Part shown: positions 35,503 through 39,913 of the stretch, one piece after another
Layout: each line of letters starts with the position of its first letter
Position numbering within the stretch: position 1 is the stretch's first letter
NCBI RefSeq assembly: GCF_002939885.1
Contig: NZ_MDED01000032.1
Location: 1 to 39,913, forward strand
Source of the DNA: Xanthomonas cucurbitae
GTDB taxonomy: Bacteria > Pseudomonadota > Gammaproteobacteria > Xanthomonadales > Xanthomonadaceae
Direction of reading: 5' to 3'
DNA length: 39,913 bases
The notes under the pieces: generated by a model
Seen by the model: the letters and a program-made list of their open reading frames with translations, nothing else
What the model was told of the DNA's origin: nothing
Database searches by the model: none
Position numbers and translations under genes: made by a program

Positions 35503-35622
35503 GTCCCGAAATAGACGTTTGTTGGACAGTCTTTCTCTCCTAAATTTCCTTAAGAAAACTTCCTGAAAAACAAGAGATTGGGCGAATATCTCTGTCCCGA
35601 AACTATACGTTTGTCGGACGGT
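35502..35622. repeat. Pair of 29/30-bp direct repeats with GTCC...GGAC ends
   Basis: 35502-35530 and 35593-35622 share TGTCCCGAAA, then an A/T-rich middle, then ACGTTTGT and GGAC. They differ by one inserted base and a few substitutions and begin 91 bp apart. Each unit has partly inverted outer ends (TGTCC...GGACA), as in resolvase sub-sites or regulator operators. I do not recognise the site. The spacer also has many A/T runs and a near-perfect hairpin at 35658-35679. Confidence 0.65.
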
Positions 35623-35657
35623 TAACCCATTGATTTTGAACGAAAAAATAGCCCATT

Positions 35658-35679
35658 AATGCTGGAAAACACCGGCATT
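35658..35679. other. Hairpin upstream of the AlpA-like gene
   Basis: AATGCTGG (35658-35665) and CCGGCATT (35672-35679) pair with one G-T wobble around AAAACA. No T run follows, so it may be an operator or RNA structure rather than a terminator. A second small inverted repeat, CCTCG/CGAGG, lies at 35697-35719. Confidence 0.45.
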
Positions 35680-35727
35680 GTGTAGCAATAATTAAACCTC
35701 GGACGATGACAAAACGAGGTATTCGGT

Positions 35728-35958
35728 GTGGAAAACGAATTAAGGAGAGCGAGTAAAGTTCTCATTAGCAAAAAGCAGCTGCTGGAGATGATTCCACTGT
35801 GCGAGCGCACGATCTACAACTTTGAAAAGCAGGGAAAATTCCCTCAGCGCATCGCACTTAGCAGTCGCAAGGTCGTGTGGGATTTAGCCGAGGTCGAGGC
35901 ATGGATTGATGCGTGCAAACATTCCGGCTCGGCCCCTCGTCCCGGAATGGGGGCCTGA
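35728..35958 (+). CDS. AlpA-like helix-turn-helix regulator
   Basis: 76-residue DNA-binding protein of the AlpA/excisionase-like MerR-fold family. KVLISKKQLLEMIPLCERTI, YNFEKQGKFPQRIALSSRKV and VWDLAEVEAWIDACKHSG follow the AlpA pattern. In P4-type phages and islands AlpA activates the integrase or acts in excision. Start GTG 35728 has a GAGG site eight bases ahead. It stops 3 bp before the RepA-like gene, so it begins the alpA-repA-rep operon and may control both replication and integration. Confidence 0.85.
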   Translation: MENELRRASKVLISKKQLLEMIPLCERTIYNFEKQGKFPQRIALSSRKVVWDLAEVEAWIDACKHSGSAPRPGMGA

Positions 35959-35961
35959 ATT

Positions 35962-36843
35962 GTGGCGATTGACTTACGGGCAGCGTTCGAGAACGAACCG
36001 CCCACACTAGACTTTATTTGGCCGGGCTTCCTCGCAAAGACAGTAGGAGCGTTAGTGGCTCCCGGAGCCACAGGCAAGAGCTTCTGGGCGCTGGAAGCCG
36101 CAATGGCCATCGCGTGCAGCGTTGCCGGTGGCGATCTTGTAGGGCTTGCCCCCGCGTGCGCTGGCCGTGTGGTCTATTTCGCTGGGGAAGACCCAGAAGT
36201 CGCACTGGAGCGCCGTATCCATGCCATCGGTCAGCACCTGAATCAGCAGGCACGTGAAGCCATCGCGCAGAACCTCACCCTTGAGCCGATCATGGGTAAG
36301 CGCTTGAACGTGATGGATGAGCGGCACCTTGTCCGCGTCATTGAATTTTGCGCCGGTGCCCGGTTGATCGTACTGGATACCCTGAGCCGGATTCACGATC
36401 GGGACGAGAATAGCAACGGCGACATGGCACGACTTGTCGCCACGCTGGAGTACGTCGCGGTAAGCACTGGGGCGTCCGTCCTGTACCTGCATCATGTCAG
36501 CAAGGGCAGCGCCCGCGATGGGCAGACGGATCAACAGCAGGCAGCACGAGGAGCATCCGCCTTAATCGACAATGCCCGCTGGTGCGGCTTCGTCGCTAAG
36601 ATGACCGCGGACGAGGCCAAGAGCCTCAGCGACCGCGCCTATGACCGTCAGCCCATCGGCAACGAACGAAGAGGCTTTTTTGTTCGCTTTGGTGTTAGCA
36701 AACAGAACTACGACGCCACCCCGCTCGATCAATGGTACAAGCGCCACGACGGCGGCGTCCTTGTGCCAGTGGAACTCTTAGCGACGACGAAGAAGGAGAG
36801 CACTCTGCACATCGTCAATGGAGGCGACGATGAGCGGTGGTAA
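35962..36843 (+). CDS. RepA-like replicative helicase (IncQ-type, AAA/RecA fold)
   Basis: 293-residue ATPase resembling RepA, the hexameric helicase of IncQ plasmids such as RSF1010 (279 residues). Walker A is APGATGKS (33-40), preceded by TVGALV; Walker B is LIVLD (135-139), followed by TLSRIHDRDENSNGDMARLV; sensor-like parts are LHHVSKG (176-182) and ARGASALIDNARW, and the C-terminus has FFVRFGVSKQNYDATPLDQW and YKRHDGGVLVP, which match the IncQ RepA end closely as I remember it. It starts at GTG 35962 behind GGGGG and overlaps the next gene by 14 bp, mirroring the repA-repC order of IncQ plasmids. Confidence 0.85.
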   Translation: MAIDLRAAFENEPPTLDFIWPGFLAKTVGALVAPGATGKSFWALEAAMAIACSVAGGDLVGLAPACAGRVVYFAGEDPEVALERRIHAIGQHLNQQAREAIAQNLTLEPIMGKRLNVMDERHLVRVIEFCAGARLIVLDTLSRIHDRDENSNGDMARLVATLEYVAVSTGASVLYLHHVSKGSARDGQTDQQQAARGASALIDNARWCGFVAKMTADEAKSLSDRAYDRQPIGNERRGFFVRFGVSKQNYDATPLDQWYKRHDGGVLVPVELLATTKKESTLHIVNGGDDERW

Positions 36844-37582
36844 TGCCGTGACCCCCACCAGTACTAGCGCACAGGCGCGGGTAATGCTCTATCAGCCTAG
36901 CCAGCGCCCGCGATTGCGCGAAGGTGATTGGACAGATACATCATTTGGCCGCTGCCGCGTGGCAGGCAGGCTAGGCCAGAGGCACGCCGATATTGTGGAA
37001 GCGGTCCTGTACTGCGCAGAACGTCGGCGCCCTGTCTCTGATGGTGGCGTAGAGCTTCTGGTAGACCCCGCTCGGGTGAGAAAAACACTTTCCGACAGCC
37101 GCTACAGCTTTGCGCAGATCGAAAAGCTGTTGGCCGAGCTGCGAGCGGCGACGATCACAATTGAGACGCCACAATTCGATTTCCCAATAATCGGGGGATT
37201 GATTGATCACGTTATCCCATCGCCCATGACACGGCCTGATCCCCTAACGGGGGGAGAACGGAATCTATGGCGGGTGCGCCTTGGCGTAGCGCTGGTGATG
37301 CTGCTTGAGCATGACTTGAGTCTGTACTACGACCCAGCCCCCATTGCCCGCCTGCAGCATGGCATTAGCCAAGCGGTAGCGCGGCACGTTTTGAGCCACA
37401 AAGTAGAACCGACAGGCGGTTGGTATCTTGATACTGTTATCGTGGCCGTTGCTGGGATCGTGCCGAGCAAAGCAATGCGAGATGCTCGATTCAGGCTGAG
37501 AGAAGATGCCGACGAATTGAAGGCGCTCGGCCTGATTCTAGATGGCGACCGGGTGAGGAAAAAAGGTACTGGCGACGCCTAA
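36830..37582 (+). CDS. Replication initiator-like protein (winged-helix, RepC-like)
   Basis: 250-residue protein. ATG 36830 is chosen because GGAGG lies 6-7 bases ahead; ATG 36818 is a second in-frame start. The helical pattern looks like the tandem winged-helix domains of iteron-binding Rep proteins: GQRHADIVEAVLYCAERRRP, RVRKTLSDSRYSFAQIEKLL and, in the second half, ISQAVARHVLSHKVEPTGGW, IVPSKAMRDARFRLREDADE and LKALGLILDGDRVRKKG. Overall match to IncQ RepC is structural rather than motif-level, so the name is inferred from the repA neighbour and from the iterons that begin 1 bp after its stop. Confidence 0.72.
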   Translation: MSGGNAVTPTSTSAQARVMLYQPSQRPRLREGDWTDTSFGRCRVAGRLGQRHADIVEAVLYCAERRRPVSDGGVELLVDPARVRKTLSDSRYSFAQIEKLLAELRAATITIETPQFDFPIIGGLIDHVIPSPMTRPDPLTGGERNLWRVRLGVALVMLLEHDLSLYYDPAPIARLQHGISQAVARHVLSHKVEPTGGWYLDTVIVAVAGIVPSKAMRDARFRLREDADELKALGLILDGDRVRKKGTGDA

Positions 37583-37590
37583 AGCGTCGC
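37572..37590. terminator. Hairpin at the rep stop / first iteron
   Basis: GCGACGC (37572-37578) pairs with GCGTCGC (37584-37590) around CTAAA, which includes the stop codon. The right arm is the start of iteron 1. It may end the rep transcript or link rep expression to iteron binding. No T run follows. Confidence 0.45.
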
Positions 37591-37665
37591 ACACCCGCCC
37601 GATAGCGTCGCACAACCGCCCGGTAGCGTCGCACACCCGCCCGAAACGTCGCACACCCGCCCGGA
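37583..37665 (+). repeat. Four tandem 20-21-bp iterons (putative oriV)
   Basis: The unit AGCGTCGCACACCCGCCCGA is repeated at 37583-37603, 37604-37624, 37625-37645 and, as a 20-base version lacking the second base, at 37646-37665. Units 2-4 differ from unit 1 at only one to three positions. The period of about two DNA turns puts all copies on one helix face, as in Rep-binding iterons. The array starts directly after the rep-like gene. Confidence 0.82.
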
Positions 37666-37669
37666 GTTA

Positions 37670-37698
37670 GCAGGATATTCAGGATATTCAGATCCTGC
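37670..37698. other. AT-richer inverted repeat next to the iterons
   Basis: GCAGGAT (37670-37676) and ATCCTGC (37692-37698) enclose two copies of AGGATATTC (37672-37680 and 37681-37689). This is the AT-richest spot near the iterons and could be the DNA-unwinding part of the origin. No match to a DnaA box is obvious. Confidence 0.5.
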
Positions 37699-37742
37699 GC
37701 GGCACAGCCCGCGCTTGAGGCGCGGTCCGGCCTTGCCAGTCG

Positions 37743-37756
37743 GCCTACGGCCGTAG
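37743..37756. other. Palindrome downstream of the antitoxin gene
   Basis: CCTACGGCCGTAGG is a perfect 14-bp palindrome lying about 27 bp after the antitoxin stop and also on the far side of the putative origin. It could be a weak terminator or a protein site. Confidence 0.35.
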
Positions 37757-37782
37757 GGCACCAAAAAGGGAAGGGCGAGGAT

Positions 37783-38097
37783 CTAGGCTCCTGCGGCCGG
37801 TGCGGGGCCGCCGTGGGTTGGTTTGAAAGTGAGCCGCAGGCCAAGCGCCTGAGCGACTTTCACAACGGTTGCGAGGCTCGGATTGCCATCGCCTGAAAGG
37901 GCCTTGTCCAGCCCTTGGCGGCTCATTCCTACGTCGCGGGCAAGCTGGCTAAGGTTGCGGGCACGGGCCACGTCTCCGAGCGCCGCCGCGATCAGTGCGG
38001 GGTCACCGTCCTCCATCACGGCATCGAGATAGGCCGCAATATCGTCCTCGGTCTTGAGATAGTCCGCCGTATCGTAGCGGCTGAATTTGACTTCCAT
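37783..38097 (-). CDS. HI1420-type addiction module antitoxin
   Basis: 104-residue helix-turn-helix antitoxin: KFSRYDTADYLKTEDDIAAY, LDAVMEDGDPALIAAALGDV, ARARNLSQLARDVGMSRQGL, DKALSGDGNPSLATVVKVAQ and ALGLRLTFKP. This is the pattern of the 'probable addiction module antidote protein' family (TIGR02684 type). It starts at ATG 38097 with an AAGGAG site, 6 bp after the toxin stop. In such systems it neutralises the toxin and represses the shared promoter. An Ala/Pro-rich tail ends the protein. Confidence 0.9.
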   Translation of the reverse strand: MEVKFSRYDTADYLKTEDDIAAYLDAVMEDGDPALIAAALGDVARARNLSQLARDVGMSRQGLDKALSGDGNPSLATVVKVAQALGLRLTFKPTHGGPAPAAGA

Positions 38098-38102
38098 CTT
38101 GG

Positions 38103-38399
38103 TCACTCCTTCCACTGCGCTGCAATGGTCTTGGCTAGGGCAATGTCCCGCTCCTGACTGCTCTTGTCGCCTCCACAAAGCAGCAGCACCACCAAGGGGC
38201 CGCGCCGCATGAAATAGACGCGATAGCCGGGGCCGTGGTCGATCCGCATTTCCGACAAGCCTTCGCCTACCGGCTTCACGTCGCCGGGGTTGCCAAGGCT
38301 CAAGCGCCGAATGCGCGCCTCGATCCTCGCACGGGCCTGACGATCACGAAGGCCGACAAGCCAGCGGTCGAATAGGTCGGTTTTTATTAGCTCGATCAT
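38103..38399 (-). CDS. HI1419-type toxin (RelE/ParE superfamily, Gp49-like)
   Basis: 98-residue toxin: MIELIKTDLFDRWLVGLRDR, QARARIEARIRRLSLGNPGD, VKPVGEGLSEMRIDHGPGYR and VYFMRRGPLVVLLLCGGDKS match the 'addiction module killer' family (TIGR02683 type). The toxin gene lies before the antitoxin gene, as is usual for this family but reverse of most RelBE loci. Likely an mRNA-cleaving or gyrase-poisoning RelE/ParE fold protein; which is not clear. It probably stabilises the element. Confidence 0.9.
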   Translation of the reverse strand: MIELIKTDLFDRWLVGLRDRQARARIEARIRRLSLGNPGDVKPVGEGLSEMRIDHGPGYRVYFMRRGPLVVLLLCGGDKSSQERDIALAKTIAAQWKE

Positions 38400-38403
38400 G
38401 TGT

Positions 38404-38443
38404 CAACTATAGTTGCTAATTGGGCGAGTGTCAACTGTAGTTG
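38404..38443 (-). promoter_or_regulatory. Toxin-antitoxin promoter with twin palindromes
   Basis: On the minus strand TTGACA (38434-38429) and TATAGT (38411-38406) are 17 bp apart, a near-consensus sigma-70 promoter. The -10 lies in CAACTATAGTTG (38404-38415, perfect palindrome). The -35 overlaps a second near-palindrome, CAACTGTAGTTG (38432-38443). The palindromes are 28 bp apart centre to centre and are the expected operators for the antitoxin. The -10 is so close to the toxin ATG (38399) that the mRNA would start at or next to it. Confidence 0.88.
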
Positions 38444-38844
38444 CTAACACTAAGTCGGCTGCCGCAGGGAGCCTTCCTTTGGTGCCAGATTTTACGCGCC
38501 CGACGCTTTCGTCCGGCACAGCCGGGAGTAGCCCGTGGATTACCCACCGCGCCATTTGCACCTGGTCAGACCCAGGAAGGGCAAAGAACGATCAGGCACC
38601 AAAAAAAGGGCGAGGCAGCGCCAAGACTGGCTAATGAGCTGTAAATGCGTCGCAAAATGGCCATGTATGGCCCACAGGCGTGTTTTTTCACCACCTCCTA
38701 TGGGGTTGTAGCGCCCGGCACGAAAAATTCAGTAGAGCGAGATACAGGCCGTTTTCGCGGTGTGTAATAGACGGAGCTGCTGCGGCAGGAAAACAAAACC
38801 CCGCGTTCAGGCGGGGTTGTGGGTGATGGAACTGGCTGTGCTCG
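38444..38844. other. Gene-poor stretch between TA module and possible conjugation genes
   Basis: About 400 bp. Small open frames here (for example 38441-38644) have no recognisable product. Visible structure is limited to the terminator at 38797-38818, a TGGCCA/TGGCCCA inverted pair near 38662-38676, and a GGCACCAAAAA(AA)GGG motif near 38602 that resembles one near 37758. No promoter or RNA gene is evident. Confidence 0.4.
38797..38818 (-). terminator. Terminator of the minus-strand membrane genes
   Basis: Arms 38797-38804 and 38811-38818 (AACCCCGC and GCGGGGTT) enclose GTTCAG. On the minus strand the stem is followed by TTTGTTTTCC, so it ends the transcript of the 108-residue membrane protein gene, whose stop is 27 bp upstream. 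Confidence 0.85.
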
Positions 38845-39171
38845 TCAGCGATTGATGACCCTGCCTCGCTGCCGTTCTTCCTCTTCCATCTGAAGGATGG
38901 CCATTCTCACACGCTCTACCAGTACCACCTGATTCTTGTTGCCGAAAAGTGGCATGCGATTAAGCATACCCATGCCGCCGTAGAAATGCGCAGCGGCAGG
39001 CAGAGCCAATCGGTTCACACGATGCTGTAGTGCCGTGTACTGCTTATCCAGTGCATCGAGCTGCGGGCCGAAGCCTTTGCGTCGCAGCCATTGACCAAGC
39101 GCCCACATACCAATACCGAGAACAAAAAAGCCGCCGAGCATCATCAGGCCAAAAAATATATCGTTCATCAT
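38845..39171 (-). CDS. Small membrane protein of the island
   Basis: 108 residues: one transmembrane helix (FFGLMMLGGFFVLGIGMWAL) near the N-terminus, then a charged, mainly helical domain (RRKGFGPQLDALDKQYTALQ, FGNKNQVVLVERVRMAILQM, EEEERQRGRVINR). A GGAGA ribosome-binding site precedes ATG 39171. I do not recognise a family; place and shape fit a small conjugation or entry-exclusion-type protein, which is inference. Confidence 0.75.
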   Translation of the reverse strand: MMNDIFFGLMMLGGFFVLGIGMWALGQWLRRKGFGPQLDALDKQYTALQHRVNRLALPAAAHFYGGMGMLNRMPLFGNKNQVVLVERVRMAILQMEEEERQRGRVINR

Positions 39172-39173
39172 GA

Positions 39174-39828
39174 TTACGTCTCCGATTGAGAGTTAACGCT
39201 AGAAGCCATGCCGGGCACATTGAGCGCGCCGACGTCTCCGGTGCTAGTGGTGTCCGATGCCGGACGAATAATGTTGGATTCCGCTTGTGCAGTCGGCTCC
39301 GCGCCGTCATCAGGCGTTGGACTGTTACCGCCGGGGACTGGAGGGGGAGAACCGGTGCCCCCAAGCGAAAGCCCGTGGGAGCTTTCCATGCCGGGTACGC
39401 TGATAGCGCCCAGCACGCCAAGCGCCCGTGTGGCCACCTCGGCGCCCTGCGCAACAGCCTTGCCGTTGCCGCCAGTCCCTTCTTTTGGTGTCATCTGCCG
39501 TTGCTGCGCGACGGCTTGCTGATCCATATCGTCGTCACCACCCTTCGCAGCTTTTCCGGCCTGTTTTGCGGCTTGCTTCAAGCTGCTGCCTGATTCTTGG
39601 CTAGCAGGCGAAGCGGCCGCCGACACTGGATTTTCCGATCCTGACGCGGCACCACCCCCGACGCGAGAACCTGCGGCCTTTGCGGTCGCACCGCCGCCCC
39701 CTCCTGTGCTTGCGCCAATTCCAGCGCTGCCGACGCCCGTCGCACCACCGATGCCCCCTGCGGTACTGCCGCCTGCCATGCTGGCGTTCAATGCGGAGGC
39801 CAGTCCACCACCCGCGGCACTCCCCCCA
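39174..39828 (-). pseudogene. C-terminal part of a Gly/Ala/Ser-rich, possibly TrbL/VirB6-like protein, cut by an IS
   Basis: The frame is open from the IS junction (39828) to TAA at 39174, about 217 codons with an in-frame TGA just inside the IS side. The sequence is low-complexity (GGSTAGGIGGATGVGSAGIG, KQAAKQAGKAAKGGDDDMDQ, QQAVAQQRQMTPKEGTGGNG), with a repeated VPGM(E/A)SS segment near the end. Such tails are found on TrbL/VirB6-type mating-pair proteins, but no membrane domain is in the window, so the name is a suggestion. The upstream part would lie beyond the IS. Confidence 0.5.
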
Positions 39829-39913
39829 TGTCACGATAGTTGTCCGCTCCCCTGAATCCTCAGATGGAGACCGCGATGGCCCGCTACAGCCCCGAACTCA
39901 AAGACCAGATCGT
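39829..39913 (+). mobile_element. IS3-family insertion sequence, left end
   Basis: The disrupted frame ends at TGTCACGATAGTTGTCC, starting with the 5'-TG typical of IS3-family ends, followed after about 47 bp by an orfA-type start. The other end is outside the window, so no target duplication can be checked. Confidence 0.65.
39876..39913 (+). CDS. IS3-family transposase OrfA, N-terminal fragment
   Basis: ATG 39876 behind GGAG reads MARYSPELKDQIV to the window edge, like the start of the helix-turn-helix OrfA of IS3-type elements. ATG 39864 (METAMARYSP) is in frame as well. Only twelve to thirteen residues are visible. Confidence 0.6.
   Translation, partial: MARYSPELKDQI

Larger units (their letters stand above)
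33927..39913. mobile_element. guaA-associated integrative element (left part)
   Basis: From the guaA stop onward the content changes to mobile genes: integrase, AlpA-like regulator, plasmid-type RepA and Rep with iterons, a toxin-antitoxin pair and a possible conjugation-gene tail broken by an IS3-type element. Spacers at 33990-34235 and 35444-35727 are clearly AT-richer than the surrounding chromosome. The right end is outside the window, so total size and cargo are unknown. Confidence 0.85.

Noticed and set aside
37583..37665. CRISPR array
   Set aside because: The repeats are directly tandem with no spacers of uniform length, and only four units exist; iterons next to a rep gene fit much better.
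37491..37844. Minus-strand frame across the iterons
   Set aside because: Its repeated Val-Arg-Arg residues merely translate the iterons; it overlaps the rep-like gene and the antitoxin end.
38413..38644. Two small plus-strand frames after the toxin-antitoxin promoter
   Set aside because: Overlapping frames without ribosome-binding sites or recognisable products.

Overview
The window is about 40 kb of GC-rich gammaproteobacterial chromosome. Gene content, gene order and repeats fit Xanthomonas: three 14-bp LacI-type operators in front of a glycosidase/ABC-importer cluster, hairpins built from 'GTAGGAGCGC' ends, aguA/aguB, the order cmk-rpsA-ihfB-lapA-lapB followed by WbpL-, WbpM- and GalU-type genes, and a genomic island beginning right at the 3' end of guaA. 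The genus comes from recognised proteins and layout; the species cannot be decided from reading alone.

Layout. (1) 1-545: one end of an ISL3-family insertion sequence whose transposase is split by a frame change at a run of seven A. (2) 619-4259, minus strand: scpA-scpB-rluB (condensin partners and a 23S rRNA pseudouridine synthase), then a YciI-like and a BolA-like gene on the plus strand. (3) 5180-13572: a regulated carbohydrate locus. A lipoprotein glycosidase of the GH144/'glycoamylase' type, a sugar-binding lipoprotein, two permeases and a 1054-residue exported protein with a discoidin-like and an (alpha/alpha)6 glycosidase-like part are tightly coupled. No ATPase subunit is present. It is followed by a decayed endonuclease/exonuclease/phosphatase gene. 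(4) 14130-17624, minus strand: TraB-family membrane protein, a GNAT remnant, and the agmatine-to-putrescine pair aguB/aguA. (5) 17832-18519: a small exported protein and rpmJ (cysteine-poor L36). (6) 18695-27221: cmk, rpsA, ihfB, lapA, lapB, a WecA/WbpL-type glycosyl-1-phosphate transferase, a WbpM/CapD-type dehydratase and galU, a run that links translation genes to envelope polysaccharide synthesis. (7) 27365-33926: a KefB/KefC-type antiporter, a DUF1244 protein, folD, guaB and guaA, with two inverted-repeat elements in the spacers around guaB.

From 33927 to the right edge the DNA is an integrated mobile element entered at the end of guaA. It has a tyrosine integrase, an AlpA-like regulator, a RepA-like helicase resembling that of IncQ plasmids, an initiator-like Rep protein followed directly by four 20-21-bp iterons, an HI1419/HI1420-type toxin-antitoxin pair, and the tail of a low-complexity, possibly TrbL/VirB6-like gene cut by an IS3-family element. 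It looks like a plasmid-type replicon that uses guaA as its chromosomal site. The most interesting parts are the putative oriV, the repeats around the integrase and regulator, the apparently leaderless toxin promoter, and the LacI-operator-controlled glucan locus.
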